This document shows, in pieces, positions 46,001-54,995 of a stretch of DNA of 64,000 nucleotides; position 1 is the first letter of the stretch, and the number at the start of each line of letters is the position of its first letter. Source of the stretch: Tsukamurella paurometabola DSM 20162 (GTDB lineage Bacteria; Actinomycetota; Actinomycetes; Mycobacteriales; Mycobacteriaceae). Under the pieces are notes generated by a model that was given only the letters and a program-made list of their open reading frames with translations, ran no database searches and had not been told where the DNA came from. The stretch is from contig NC_014158.1 in the NCBI RefSeq assembly GCF_000092225.1, positions 4,315,919 to 4,379,918 on the forward strand, given 5' to 3'. Position numbers and translations under genes: made by a program.

Positions 46001-46717
46001 CCCGCCGCCGCGACCGCCGCCCCCGCCGCACAGCAATCGCTGCAATCGCGGCCCACACCGCCGAAGCGGGTGCAGACCGGCAAGCGGCCGAAGAACGTTC
46101 CCCTGCTCATCATCGCGGCCTGCGCCGTGGTGCTCCTGTTGATCATCGGCCTCACGCTGCTGATCAGCAGTCTGACCAGTGAGAAGGACACGCAGTCCGG
46201 TGTGGGTTCGTTGTACCCGGCGGGACAGAGTTCGTCCACCATCGCGGCGCCGGCGGCGCCCGGGATCGGTTCGCCGGTGAAGGCGACCGCCGTCTCACTG
46301 GTGGACTTCTCGTCGAACAAGGACTCGGCGGTGAACATCGGCAACGTCCTCACCGGCCAGGAGCCCGCGTGGAAGACCGACACCTACAAGGCCGGACCCG
46401 TGTTCGGAAACCTGAAAAAGGGCGTGGGACTGTTGATCACGCTGGACAAGCCGGTCTCGTTGACCGGTGGCGCGATCACCTCGCCGAGTGCGGGATCCAC
46501 GATCGAGGTACGCACCTCGTCGAAGGAGACGGTGAAGTCGATCGACGAGACCTCGGTGGTCTGGTCGGGCACGCTGCGTCCGGGCGCCAACAACTTCCAC
46601 GTCAGTGCGGTGGCACCGCGCACGAAGTACGTGGTCGTGTGGATCACCGGCCTCACCAAGGTCGAGGGCAACGACTGGTACACCACGATCAACCAGGTGT
46701 CCTTCCAGGGCACGTAG
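43058..46717 (+). CDS. murJ: MurJ/MviN lipid II flippase fused to pseudokinase and extracellular domain
   Basis: Flips lipid II across the membrane. 1219 residues in four parts: a 14-helix MOP-fold MurJ core (~35-540; GFLRTVLLAAILG, NTRAVFRPGAWAP, QLPYGVLGVALLTAVMPRLS); a polar Ala/Pro linker; a kinase-like domain (~703-957) that keeps GGRYRLTEHYG but lacks a catalytic HRD Asp and DFG, so a pseudokinase; one helix (~1014-1036, VPLLIIAACAVVLLLIIG) and an outer beta domain of the discoidin type. This is the mycobacterial MviN layout (Rv3910), in which the pseudokinase, once phosphorylated, recruits FhaA. ATG 43058 overlaps DUF6049. An internal in-frame GTG at 44999 has a good ribosome site. Confidence 0.95.
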   Translation: MSRAEPRHIPPRKGTVATDAGGSDDGGTSSLLRSTGSVAIATLTSRLTGFLRTVLLAAILGGAVWSSFTVANQMPQQVSELVLGQVLAALVIPVLIRAEMEDKDRGQAFFERLFTMSLVILGGALIIAMLISPLLVGWLVGKADSQVNAPLTQALVYLLLPQLVFYGLSALFTAVLNTRAVFRPGAWAPVATNVIQIGTLVLFYLMPGELTLNPVEMSDPKLLVLGLGSTLGVIVQACIQLPALKRSGIKLRLRWGVDDRLKHFGGMGVAIIAYVFISLLGSYLVTPVAAAASETGPGVYANVWLVLQLPYGVLGVALLTAVMPRLSRHAAEGNRTAVVDDLSLATRITMVALVPVVAFATAFGPSIGRALFNYGQMSVAEANHLGTAISFEAFVLIPYAMVLIHLRVFYAQERPWTPTFIVLAITGVKTGLSYLVPQFVDDGNRVVELLGTATGLAYAAGALVGWILLRRNLGRMQLTNVARTLLQTTAVSALVVVTVYAIMHVSVLQKLDKSGPLGALIYLALAGVLSMTLIYALLALWRVPDVLAILAPLRRIAGRFVPALRPAAPSAPAPAREPAEAVTAEFRLEELERFASLRQEEITAQMPRIADDIGLPYAGQSHVPRRSEARADNPTTGLRYRRRGAFAVTEDDSARPTGPAAPGTGPMPLPSTPQPAAGQPGAPAPIDGYDDAPRGPQLIPGAVVAGGRYRLTEHYGGIRGLQFWQARDINLDRDVALTFVDSEQREPVPERGAQISMRGEGPQSILSRTLRLGRVHSNGLARVLDVVRGSSGGIVVAEWIPSYSLADVAGTHPSAIAAAKAVRSLASAAEGAHRAGAALSIDHPDRVRISQDGNAFLAFPGTLADATKESDVRGLGAVLYALLLEKWPLDETTGRIVTTGSGTVSGLQQADADAAGNPVEPRDAKSDIPFEISAVATRTLEGGQGIRTAATVQQLLDQASVVDVKTDLLAAVRDDAPAAARPAAATAAPAAQQSLQSRPTPPKRVQTGKRPKNVPLLIIAACAVVLLLIIGLTLLISSLTSEKDTQSGVGSLYPAGQSSSTIAAPAAPGIGSPVKATAVSLVDFSSNKDSAVNIGNVLTGQEPAWKTDTYKAGPVFGNLKKGVGLLITLDKPVSLTGGAITSPSAGSTIEVRTSSKETVKSIDETSVVWSGTLRPGANNFHVSAVAPRTKYVVVWITGLTKVEGNDWYTTINQVSFQGT

Positions 46718-47582
46718 CAGCCTCCTCGTCGGGCACCTGCACCACCAACGGCCGCGACCGTGCCGCATCGCGGTAATCGAGAAACCTTATCTGCCAACCG
46801 TTCCGGGTGCGCATCGCGGAGTCCACCCGCACATCCTGCGGAATCCCCTCGCTCCGCGTCCGTTCCGCGGCCACCCGCACCGCCTCGGCCGGCGTGCGGC
46901 CGGGCACCCCGTCAGTACGCGGTCCGCTGCCCGACCACTGGGTCAGGCCGAATCCCACCAGTCGCTCCCAACTCTCGCGAATCGTACGTTCGGGCACCAG
47001 GGCTCCGAATGCCGCCTCCCAGGATGCGGTGTCGAGCCATTCGTACTCACTCATGCGCACCAGATGGAACATCGCATCCTCGACGGCGGGGTCGTCGAAG
47101 CGGGCGGCCAAGGCGGCTGCGGTGGTGCCGGTCGACCGGATCGGCGGCAGAGGCATTCCCGGCTCCGGCCCGGTAACGCAGCTCCACCGGCCGTGCGCCC
47201 AGAACGCCGCCCATCCGAAGTGACCGGCGCGCACCCGGTGATCGAGCATCGTCGCATGGTGCGCCCACGTCGGGCCGCGGCCGAGCAGTTCGTCGGCCGA
47301 CGGAGCCCCGGGTACCCGCCAGCCGGCATCACCGCAGGACAGCACCGCCTGGTCATCGGCGAAGCACGCAAGCGTCGCACCGGCGCTGGAGGAGGAGTCG
47401 TATCGAGCCACCCACCCCCGCGCAGACGGTGATCCCGGAGCCCGCGAACCGTCGACCGTGACCCGGAACGGCAACGGTGCGCCCGCCGCGCCCAATACCG
47501 GTTCCGCCGCTGCGAGCACGCACCAGCGCGCGTAGATCACGCGCAGCAGCTCGGCACATGCGTTCATGTGCCGAGGGTGCAT
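46689..47582 (-). CDS. Hypothetical protein, convergent with murJ
   Basis: ~297 residues, soluble, no signal peptide or membrane helix; family not recognised. Notable stretches are WVARYDSSSSAGATLACFADDQ, AAFWAHGRWSCVTGPEPG and VEDAMFHLVRMSEYEWLDT. The start is uncertain: ATG 47582 abuts GAGGGG with no spacing, and ATG 47567 lies 15 nt from it. Its last 29 bp overlap the 3' end of murJ on the opposite strand. Possibly linked to envelope function by position only. Confidence 0.6.
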   Translation of the reverse strand: MHPRHMNACAELLRVIYARWCVLAAAEPVLGAAGAPLPFRVTVDGSRAPGSPSARGWVARYDSSSSAGATLACFADDQAVLSCGDAGWRVPGAPSADELLGRGPTWAHHATMLDHRVRAGHFGWAAFWAHGRWSCVTGPEPGMPLPPIRSTGTTAAALAARFDDPAVEDAMFHLVRMSEYEWLDTASWEAAFGALVPERTIRESWERLVGFGLTQWSGSGPRTDGVPGRTPAEAVRVAAERTRSEGIPQDVRVDSAMRTRNGWQIRFLDYRDAARSRPLVVQVPDEEAATCPGRTPG

Positions 47583-47709
47583 CCCCTCGCTGAAGCACCC
47601 CTTGGCAACCGCTTGGACCCGAACCCACTGTCCGGAAGCCGCCGGAATCCGTCAGTGCGGGACGCTACGGTGCGGGGGAGCGGACCATGGACGACAGGGA
47701 CGGAACGAG

Positions 47710-48315
47710 ATGGACTCAGCGGAGGACGACGGGGTGGTGGTGGGTCCCGACGGACTGGCCCGGCCGGCGTGGGCGATGGTCGACGAGCTGCAGCGGGAGT
47801 ACTACGACACGGAGTGGGGCATGCCCGTGCGGGACGAGCACGGCCTGTTCGAGCGGATCAGCCTGGAGGGCTTCCAAGCCGGCTTGTCGTGGGCCACTGT
47901 GCTGCGTAAGCGGCCACGGTTCCGGGAGGTGTTCGACGGCTTCGACCCGGACGTGGTGGCCGGCTACGGTCCGGGTGATGTGGAACGACTCATGGCCGAT
48001 CCGGGCATCATCCGGAACCGGCAGAAGATCGAGGCCACCATCGGCAACGCAGCGGCCACCGTGGCCCTGCGCGCCGACGGCGGCCTGGTCGATCTGATCT
48101 GGTCGTTCCGGCCCGAACGTACTCCCGCGCCGCGCACCATGGCCGAGGTCGCGGCCACGTCCCCGGAAAGCGTGGCGCTCTCGAAAGAACTACGGCGCCG
48201 TGGTTTCCGGTTCGTGGGCCCCACCACCATGTACGCACTGATGCAGGCGGTCGGGATCGTCGACGATCACCTGGTGAGCAGCCACCGGCGGGGTAGTTCC
48301 GGGGTGTGGACCTAA
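47710..48315 (+). CDS. tag: DNA-3-methyladenine glycosylase I
   Basis: Excises 3-methyladenine from DNA (base-excision repair). 201 residues. Family blocks: YYDTEWGMPVRDEHGLFER, LEGFQAGLSWATVLRKRPRF, DPGIIRNRQKIEATIGNA and FRFVGPTTMYALMQAVGIVDDH, which include the substrate-binding Tyr/Trp and the catalytic-pocket Glu region. The usual N-terminal zinc Cys (CxW) is replaced here by an ordinary sequence (LARPAWA), so the zinc site may be incomplete. ATG 47710 is preceded by GGAACGA. It converges with putA, 6 bp apart. Confidence 0.88.
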   Translation: MDSAEDDGVVVGPDGLARPAWAMVDELQREYYDTEWGMPVRDEHGLFERISLEGFQAGLSWATVLRKRPRFREVFDGFDPDVVAGYGPGDVERLMADPGIIRNRQKIEATIGNAAATVALRADGGLVDLIWSFRPERTPAPRTMAEVAATSPESVALSKELRRRGFRFVGPTTMYALMQAVGIVDDHLVSSHRRGSSGVWT

Positions 48316-48321
48316 CGGACG

Positions 48322-51300
48322 CTAGGCGCCGTTTTCGGCGGAGACGTGCCCGTAGCGGTGCCGGGTGGTACTCACGGCCTGCTCGCGCAGCATGGTGAGC
48401 AGTTCCCGGCGGCCCGACCAGAGCACCGGGGCCCGCAACACGCTGTGACCGTGTGCGGCGGCCGCCGCCAGGACCGAGGGCTCCGGCTGTCCGAGTACGC
48501 GGATCCGGATCGCCTCGCCGCGCTCGGCGAGGGAGGCGGCGTACTCATCGGCGGTGTGCACGGGTTGGCCGGGGGCCCGCTCGACCGCGTCGGGATCAAC
48601 GGTCACATCGAGTCGGGTACCGGTCTGCGCGGCCGCGAGTTGCAGGCGCACCAGATCACGCGGGGCAGCTCCGGGCCCGACCCGCACCTCCAGCTTGGGC
48701 AGCGGCCGGTAGCGGAAGTCGTTGCCCTCGCACGCCAGACCGGTGGGATCGTGCTCGAGCCCGAATTCGGCGTCCCAGGCCCGCTGGTCGGAGGCGGCGG
48801 CGGCGTGCAACCAGCGCACGTCGGCGGCGGAGAGATGCTGCGCGGCAGCGATGATCCGCTCACTGAACAGCGTGCGTGCGCTCGCGGGCACGTCGGGATA
48901 CTCGGTATCGGACCAGCGGCCGAATTGGGCCACGTAGTTGGGTCCGCCGGCCTTGGCGCCGGGGCCGATGGAGGAGCGCTTCCAGCCGCCGAAGGACTGT
49001 CGCTGCACGATCGCGCCGGTCATGTGCCGGTTGATGTAGAGGTTTCCGGCCTCCACTTTCTCCCGCCAGTGCGCGATCTCCTCGGGGTCGAGGCTGTGCA
49101 AGCCCGCGGTCAAGCCGTAGCCGGTCGAATTCTGCAGGCGCAGTGCATCATCGAGAGTGGCGGCTCGCATGATGCCGAGCACCGGGCCGAATAATTCGGT
49201 GGTGTGGAACCAGCTACCCTCGGCCACCCCGTCGAGCACGCCGGGGCTCCACAGCCGGCCCGCCTCGTCGAGGCGGCGCGGCTGCACCAGCCAATGCTCG
49301 CCCGGTCCGGGCTCGGTGAGCCCACGCAGTAGCTTTCCGGCGGCCGGTTCGATGAGGGGACCCACGCTGGTGCCCAGGTCGGTGCCGGGTCCCACAGTGA
49401 GAGTGCGCACGGCGTCCTCCAGTTGGCCCAGGAACCGCTTCGACGTGCCGACGCTGCCGACGGCGATCACGAGCGAGGCCGCGGAGCACTTCTGCCCGGC
49501 ATGGCCGAACGCCGAGCGCACCAGATCGTTGACCGCGAGGTCGGGATCGGCTGCGGGCGTGACGATCATGGCGTTCTTACCGGAGGTCTCGGCCAGCAGG
49601 TCGAGCTCGGGACGCCAGCCGCGGAACAGGGCCGCGGTCTCGCTGGCGCCGGTGAGGACGACGGCATCGACCTCGGGGTGCGTCACCAGACGGCGGCCCG
49701 CAGCGGCCTCGTCGGCGTTGACCAGTTGCACCAGCTCGCGCGGGATGCCTGCAGCGTGCAGGGCCGCGATCGCAGCGGTTCCGCAGCGCAGCACCTGCGG
49801 TGCGGGCTTGATGATCACCGCGGATCCTGCGGCGAGCGCGGCGAGCACACCGCCGAGCGGGATCGCCACCGGGAAGTTCCACGGCGGGGTGACCACCACG
49901 AGCCGGTGCGGGGTGAACACTGCCTCGCCGTCGGCGTGATCGGCCAGATCCAGCGCGCTGTGGGCGTAGTAGCGGGCGAAGTCGATGGCCTCGGAGATCT
50001 CCGGATCCGCTTCGGCCACGGTCTTTCCGGCCTCGTGCGTCATCACGCCCAGGAGCTCGCCGCGGCGGCGGGCGAGTTCGTCGGCGGCGCGCTGGAGGTG
50101 CTCGGCGCGGTCCGCGGGGGAGAGCGCCGCCCAGGCCTCGCGGGCCCGCAGTGCGGTATCGACCGCGGTGTCCACGGCAGCCGTATCGGTGACCTGCGGG
50201 GGCGGGGTCACGGTGACCGGGGCGGCAAGCGCGGCGCGGGCCCACGCCCGGTTGCCCGGGGTCGACGGGTCGGTATCGGGTTCGCCGACGAAGCGGTCAC
50301 GCCGGGGTTCGATCGGGTCGTGTGCGCGGTCCTGCACTCGGTTCGGGGTGTCCTGCACCTCGGAGCGGCGGGCGATCGCGGTGCGGAATCGCTGCTCCTC
50401 CAGCGGGATCGCCGCGGGATCGGGGCTGAACATCGAGTACAGGAAGTTGTCGCTCGATGAGTTCTCCTCCAGCCTGCGCACCAGGTAGCTCACGGCCACG
50501 TCGAAGTCGCCGGAGTGCACCACCGGGGTGTAGAGGATCAGCGAGCCGACGTCGGCGCGCACGGCGGCGGCCTCCATCGGGGCCATACCCTGCAGCATCT
50601 CCACGTCGAGTTGACGCTGCACGCCGCGGCGTTCGGCGAGCTCGACGGCATAGGCCACGGAGAAGAGGTTCTGTGAGGCCACGCCGATCCGCAGGGCGTC
50701 GGCGTTCTCGGGGCGCAGCGCGGTATCGAGCAGGCGCAGGTAGTCGGCGTCCACATCGGCCTTGGTGCCGTAGGTGGCCAGTGGCCAGTCGTGCAGTTCG
50801 GCGTCGACCCGCTCCATCGCCAGGTTGGCGCCCTTCACCAGACGTACCTTGACCGGGGCGCCTCCCTCGGCCACGCGCCGGCGAGCGAACTCCAGCAGTC
50901 GATCGAGGGCTCCGGGGGCGTCGGGGAGGTAGGCCTGGAGCACGATTCCCGCTGTCAGGCCACGGAATTCGGGCTCATCGAGCAGCGCGGTGAACACCTC
51001 CAGGGTGAGGTGCAGGTCTTTGTACTCCTCCATATCGAGGTTGACGAACTTCCCTCCGTCCCGGGCGGTGCGGTACAGCGGACGCAGCCGCTCGACGATG
51101 CGGTCGCGGTTGCCCTCCAGGTCCCAGGGGATCAGCTGGGCCACCACGGAGGACACCTTGATGGAGACGTAGTCGACCGCGGGGTCCGCGAGCAGCTCGT
51201 GCGTGCGGCGCAGCCGGCTGTCGGCCTCGCCCTGGCCGAGGACGGCCTCGCCCAGCAGATTGAGGTTCAGTTGCACGCCCACCTCGCGGGCACGGTCCAG

Positions 51301-51756
51301 GCGGCGGCGCAGCTTGTCGCCGTCGGCGTCGAACACCAGGTGCCCCACCAGCTGCCGCAGCCGGGCACGGGCCACCGGCATGGCGATCGACGGTGCGATA
51401 CCGGCGGCGACGGTGCCCACCCGCAGTAGCGCGGAGTCGACGCCGCCCATGAACGCGGCGGTGGAGCCGTCGGTGGGGGAGACGAGCCGGCGCAGTGCCT
51501 TGGCGGCCACGCGGTCGTCCTCGGGCCGCGCGACCTGATCGACGAATCCCATGGTGAACTCGACGCCGTTCGGATCATGGAGCAGCGCAGCGAGACTGGA
51601 CGTGGCGGCGGCCTCGCGGCGGCCTACCTCGGTGGGTCGCGGGCCGCGGCTGGTGCGCAACCACCGATCGGCGCGGGTAACCGCGGCATCGACCACCGCG
51701 GGATCGTCACCGGCGACCATGGCAGGGGGGAGTGAATGAGGAGAGAGGTCAACCAT
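48322..51756 (-). CDS. putA: Bifunctional proline dehydrogenase / P5C dehydrogenase
   Basis: Oxidises proline to glutamate in two steps. 1144 residues: proline dehydrogenase barrel first (LLGEAVLGQGEADSRLRR, VKVRLVKGANLAMERVDAE, RIGVASQNLFSVAYA), then aldehyde dehydrogenase (VTPPWNFPVAIPLGGV, LLAETSGKNAMIV, catalytic Cys in GQKCSAASL). It has no N-terminal DNA-binding helix-helix domain, so it is enzyme only. Mycobacteria usually carry separate pruA and pruB; the fused form is found in Corynebacterium and some relatives. ATG 51756 has AGGAGG 6 nt upstream, so the 55 extra codons of open frame upstream are not used. It splits the DUF6049-murJ genes from sigM. Confidence 0.94.
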   Translation of the reverse strand: MVDLSPHSLPPAMVAGDDPAVVDAAVTRADRWLRTSRGPRPTEVGRREAAATSSLAALLHDPNGVEFTMGFVDQVARPEDDRVAAKALRRLVSPTDGSTAAFMGGVDSALLRVGTVAAGIAPSIAMPVARARLRQLVGHLVFDADGDKLRRRLDRAREVGVQLNLNLLGEAVLGQGEADSRLRRTHELLADPAVDYVSIKVSSVVAQLIPWDLEGNRDRIVERLRPLYRTARDGGKFVNLDMEEYKDLHLTLEVFTALLDEPEFRGLTAGIVLQAYLPDAPGALDRLLEFARRRVAEGGAPVKVRLVKGANLAMERVDAELHDWPLATYGTKADVDADYLRLLDTALRPENADALRIGVASQNLFSVAYAVELAERRGVQRQLDVEMLQGMAPMEAAAVRADVGSLILYTPVVHSGDFDVAVSYLVRRLEENSSSDNFLYSMFSPDPAAIPLEEQRFRTAIARRSEVQDTPNRVQDRAHDPIEPRRDRFVGEPDTDPSTPGNRAWARAALAAPVTVTPPPQVTDTAAVDTAVDTALRAREAWAALSPADRAEHLQRAADELARRRGELLGVMTHEAGKTVAEADPEISEAIDFARYYAHSALDLADHADGEAVFTPHRLVVVTPPWNFPVAIPLGGVLAALAAGSAVIIKPAPQVLRCGTAAIAALHAAGIPRELVQLVNADEAAAGRRLVTHPEVDAVVLTGASETAALFRGWRPELDLLAETSGKNAMIVTPAADPDLAVNDLVRSAFGHAGQKCSAASLVIAVGSVGTSKRFLGQLEDAVRTLTVGPGTDLGTSVGPLIEPAAGKLLRGLTEPGPGEHWLVQPRRLDEAGRLWSPGVLDGVAEGSWFHTTELFGPVLGIMRAATLDDALRLQNSTGYGLTAGLHSLDPEEIAHWREKVEAGNLYINRHMTGAIVQRQSFGGWKRSSIGPGAKAGGPNYVAQFGRWSDTEYPDVPASARTLFSERIIAAAQHLSAADVRWLHAAAASDQRAWDAEFGLEHDPTGLACEGNDFRYRPLPKLEVRVGPGAAPRDLVRLQLAAAQTGTRLDVTVDPDAVERAPGQPVHTADEYAASLAERGEAIRIRVLGQPEPSVLAAAAAHGHSVLRAPVLWSGRRELLTMLREQAVSTTRHRYGHVSAENGA

Positions 51757-51916
51757 GAGAGGCCTCCTGAAGCTCGACGCGGGATGAAGGAGAATCCACA
51801 GCGACGGGTGCGCCACCTGGCCTGCTGAGCATCGTAACGCCCGGCATGGGGACGCACCAGGGTGTTGAGCGAGGGCACCGATCGGCGTTTGCGGTCGCAG
51901 TATCATGATGTGGAAA

Positions 51917-51935
51917 TGCAATTAATCGAATTGCA
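51917..51935. promoter_or_regulatory. AT-rich inverted repeat between putA and sigM
   Basis: TGCAATT-AATCG-AATTGCA is a perfect 7+7 palindrome, 161 bp upstream of putA and 45 bp upstream of sigM. In such GC-rich DNA it stands out as a probable regulator site, for either gene. Confidence 0.5.
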
Positions 51936-51979
51936 AAGAAAGTCTCCGCATCTTCTCGACGCCGTCCTAACATCCGTTC

Positions 51980-52618
51980 ATGACAGACCGGGGGAATGTC
52001 GCCTCGCGGTACCGCGACTCGGGGGAGTCGGATGCGGTGTCCGGGGGTTCGCCGAGGACCGTCCGTGATCGCCTGCAGCAAGCCCGGGTGATCGACGAGC
52101 CGGACGAACTGCTGCTCGATCGTGCCGCGCGCGGGGACAACGGTGCCTTCGCTGTGCTCTACGAACGGCATCGGCGCCAGCTCCTGGCGACCGCTCTGCG
52201 CACCATCCGCACTCATGCCGACGCCGAGGACTGCTTGCAGGACGCGATGCTCCGGGCCTACCAGCTCTCGCCCACCTTCCGCGGCGACTGCAAGGTAGCC
52301 AGTTGGATGCACCGGATCGTGGTGAACGCCTGCCTCGACCGCGCTCGTCGCAACCAGATCCGGCTCGCCCTGCCGATCCCGGACGATCTGAGCAACTTCG
52401 CCTCCGATGAGGGCCGCGGCGCGGAAGATCTGGATCGGCGGCTGTCGGTGGACGCGGCGCTGCGGCTGCTCCCCGAGGACCAGCGGGCGGCGGTGATCGC
52501 CGTGGATATGCACGGGCTGTCGGTCTCGCAGGCGGCCGAAGTGCTGGGCGTGGCGGTCGGCACCGTCAAGAGCAGGCGTGCCCGGGCGCGGGCCCGCCTG
52601 GAACGCCTTCTTCTGTGA
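51980..52618 (+). CDS. sigM: ECF sigma factor SigM
   Basis: 212 residues. Region 2 (FAVLYERHRRQLLATALRTI, then AEDCLQDAMLRAY and SWMHRIVVNACLDRARR) and region 4 (RLLPEDQRAAVIAVDMHGLS, QAAEVLGVAVGTVKSRRARARARL) are both complete; no extra C-terminal domain. Synteny with trxB-trxA-cwlM matches M. tuberculosis Rv3911 (sigM). A ~45-residue polar N-extension precedes region 2; a later start is possible, though ATG 51980 is the first in-frame ATG and fits. It is presumed to be held by the membrane protein encoded next. Confidence 0.93.
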   Translation: MTDRGNVASRYRDSGESDAVSGGSPRTVRDRLQQARVIDEPDELLLDRAARGDNGAFAVLYERHRRQLLATALRTIRTHADAEDCLQDAMLRAYQLSPTFRGDCKVASWMHRIVVNACLDRARRNQIRLALPIPDDLSNFASDEGRGAEDLDRRLSVDAALRLLPEDQRAAVIAVDMHGLSVSQAAEVLGVAVGTVKSRRARARARLERLLL

Positions 52619-52689
52619 TCCGTATTCTTCCGGGGCGCAGTGGAATTCGTGTGTGGTTCCGTCCTGCACAATGTTCTGTGAAACCAGTG

Positions 52690-52715
52690 GGAACCGATCG
52701 GGTAGCTGGTGCGTC
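52690..52715 (+). promoter_or_regulatory. ECF-type promoter (GGAAC-N17-CGTC) before the anti-sigma gene
   Basis: GGAAC (52690-52694) and CGTC (52712-52715) are spaced 17 bp, the pattern recognised by SigM/SigE-like ECF factors. It would make the anti-sigma gene a feedback target of SigM. Confidence 0.6.
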
Positions 52716-52740
52716 CAATTCTTGAGAGGAGGTGACGCGG

Positions 52741-53460
52741 ATGTCGACAGGCCCGGATCGCCCGGACGCGGGTGCCGATGACGACCGGACGAGCGACCGC
52801 ACTGCTCGGATCCTCGGCGGCGCCACCGCCGCGGACGGCTCCCTCGACGACCTCGCGGGCCGGCGGCCGCGCACCGGCTCGGCTCGCGAACGGTCCGCTC
52901 GCCTCGATGAGGCGCTGGCCCAGTACCGCGACACCACCTACGCGACCTGGACCGCCCCCGGTGGCCCGGTCGATGTCTCACCGCTCGCCGACCGCAGGAT
53001 CATCGCCGAGCTGCGGGCGGCTCCCGCTCCCTCGCTGCCGAGTAAGCGGCTTCGCTACGCCGCCGTGGGCGTCGGTGCCGTCGCCGCGTCGGTACTCGCC
53101 GTGGTCGTCGCATTGAGCACGCTCGGCCAGCCCGGCACCGTCGAACCCGACGACGGTGTCCTGCTGGCCGCGGCGACACCCGGCGGAGATCGCGGGGTTC
53201 TGGCCGACGACGCCGCCTTGCACCGGTGCCTGGATGCCGCGCGGGTACCCGCGGCCAAGCGCACCGTCCTCGGCGCGGGGTCCGTCCAGGTCCGCGGGAA
53301 CACCGCCACCGTGCTGCTACTACCCGGTCCCACGCTGGGCGATCTGACCCTGCTCGCGGTCTCGCCGACCTGTGCCGACGGCGCGTCGTCAGCGGTACTC
53401 GTGACCCGTACCCTCGCCGCCGCGGGCCGCGCCGCGCCGCAACCGCCCCGCACGCCGTAA
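52741..53460 (+). CDS. Probable anti-SigM factor (single-pass membrane protein)
   Basis: 239 residues: a cytosolic N-half (~1-100) with an acidic/Arg-rich stretch, one membrane helix (YAAVGVGAVAASVLAVVVAL, ~104-123) and an outer domain with two Cys (LHRCLDAARVP and SPTCADG) that could form a disulfide. The position after sigM equals Rv3912 (RsmA) in M. tuberculosis. No canonical HxxxCxxC zinc motif is visible in the cytosolic part, so it would be a zinc-free anti-sigma. ATG 52741 follows a very strong ribosome site (AGGAGGTGA). Its own ECF-type promoter lies upstream. Confidence 0.78.
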   Translation: MSTGPDRPDAGADDDRTSDRTARILGGATAADGSLDDLAGRRPRTGSARERSARLDEALAQYRDTTYATWTAPGGPVDVSPLADRRIIAELRAAPAPSLPSKRLRYAAVGVGAVAASVLAVVVALSTLGQPGTVEPDDGVLLAAATPGGDRGVLADDAALHRCLDAARVPAAKRTVLGAGSVQVRGNTATVLLLPGPTLGDLTLLAVSPTCADGASSAVLVTRTLAAAGRAAPQPPRTP

Positions 53461-53480
53461 CCTGGACCGGAACGATCGCG

Positions 53481-53506
53481 GGAACATCCGTACCCCCGGG
53501 ACCGTT
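53481..53506 (+). promoter_or_regulatory. SigH/SigR-type promoter before trxB
   Basis: GGAAC (53481-53485) is followed after exactly 18 bp by GTT (53504-53506), matching the SigR/SigH consensus GGAA(T/C)-N18-GTT. Thioredoxin reductase genes are classic members of that thiol-stress regulon, which supports the call. Confidence 0.6.
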
Positions 53507-53564
53507 GGCACCTGATGTCGGCCCGGCCGGGCCGGATACGTTTTTCTCTCGAGGCGGGTAGGTA

Positions 53565-54521
53565 ATGACTGCAGCTGGCACCGATATCGCGGACGTGATC
53601 ATCATCGGATCGGGTCCCGCGGGATACACCGCCGGCGTGTACGCCGGGCGCGCCGAGCTGAAGACCATCCTGTTCGAGGGCACCAACTTCGGCGGCGCGT
53701 TGATGACCACCACCGAGGTGGAGAACTACCCCGGTTTCAAGTCCGGGATCATGGGCACCGAGCTGATGGACGAGATGCGTGAGCAGGCCATCCGCTTCGG
53801 CGCCGACCTGCGCATGGAAGACGTGGAATCCGCGCGGCTCGACGGCGAGATCAAAGAGGTCGTCACCTCCGAGGGCAGCTACCGGGCTCGCGCCGTGATC
53901 CTGGCGATGGGCGCCGCCGCCCGGTACCTGGGCATTCCCGGCGAGGAGGCCCTGCTCGGCCGCGGCGTGAGCGCCTGCGCCACCTGCGACGGCTTCTTCT
54001 TCCGCGACCAGGACATCGCCGTCGTCGGTGGCGGCGACTCGGCGATGGAGGAGGCCCTCTTCCTCACCAAGTTCGCCAAGTCCGTGACGCTGATCCACCG
54101 CAGCGAGAACTTCCGCGCGTCGAAGATCATGCTCGACCGCGCCCGCGACAACGAGAAGATCCGCTTCCTCACCGATACCAAGGTCACCGCGGTGCAGGGT
54201 GAGAAGTCGGTCGAGTCGCTGGCCATCGAGAACACCGTGACCGGCGCCTCCGCCACGCTCGAGGTGACCGGCCTGTTCGTGGCGATCGGCCACGACCCCC
54301 GCTCCGCACTGGTGGCCGATCAGGTGACCGTCGACGAGGAGGGTTACGTCCAGGTCGAGGGACGCAGCACGGCCACGGGTGTGCCCGGCGTCTTCGCCGC
54401 GGGCGATCTGGTGGACCACACGTACCGGCAGGCGATCACCGCCGCCGGCAGTGGCTGCTCCGCCGCGATCGACGCCGAGCGCTGGCTGGCGCATCACCGC
54501 GAAGCCGCGGTCGCGCAGTAA
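53565..54521 (+). CDS. trxB: Thioredoxin reductase
   Basis: Reduces thioredoxin with NADPH via FAD. 318 residues, low-molecular-weight type. FAD motif [16 protein letters not shown] (~16-31), redox pair CATC (~143-146), NADPH motif [19 protein letters not shown] and the C-terminal FAADGL-like [16 protein letters not shown] 53565 has a weak upstream AGGTA. It precedes trxA by 41 bp; together they form the thiol-redox module next to sigM, as in M. tuberculosis (trxB2-trxC). A thiol-stress promoter lies 60-85 bp upstream. Confidence 0.96.
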   Translation: MTAAGTDIADVIIIGSGPAGYTAGVYAGRAELKTILFEGTNFGGALMTTTEVENYPGFKSGIMGTELMDEMREQAIRFGADLRMEDVESARLDGEIKEVVTSEGSYRARAVILAMGAAARYLGIPGEEALLGRGVSACATCDGFFFRDQDIAVVGGGDSAMEEALFLTKFAKSVTLIHRSENFRASKIMLDRARDNEKIRFLTDTKVTAVQGEKSVESLAIENTVTGASATLEVTGLFVAIGHDPRSALVADQVTVDEEGYVQVEGRSTATGVPGVFAAGDLVDHTYRQAITAAGSGCSAAIDAERWLAHHREAAVAQ

Positions 54522-54562
54522 AGCACCCTTCCCCCAAACCCTTTCGAGCCGAAGGAACCATC

Positions 54563-54898
<336 letters not shown>

Positions 54899-54951
54899 TT
54901 GCGGCGCTTCGGTTGGTCCGTGAGCCGGGCGGGCCGTATCGTGTACTCGAT

Positions 54952-54970
54952 TCGGCCCGCTCCGGGCCGA
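54952..54970 (+). terminator. Hairpin between trxA and cwlM
   Basis: TCGGCCCG-CTC-CGGGCCGA, perfect 8-bp stem with 3-nt loop, no T-run. It may end trxB-trxA transcripts or act as a processing site before cwlM. Confidence 0.55.
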
Positions 54971-54995
54971 CCACGTAGCGACTGAAGGACAGGAC

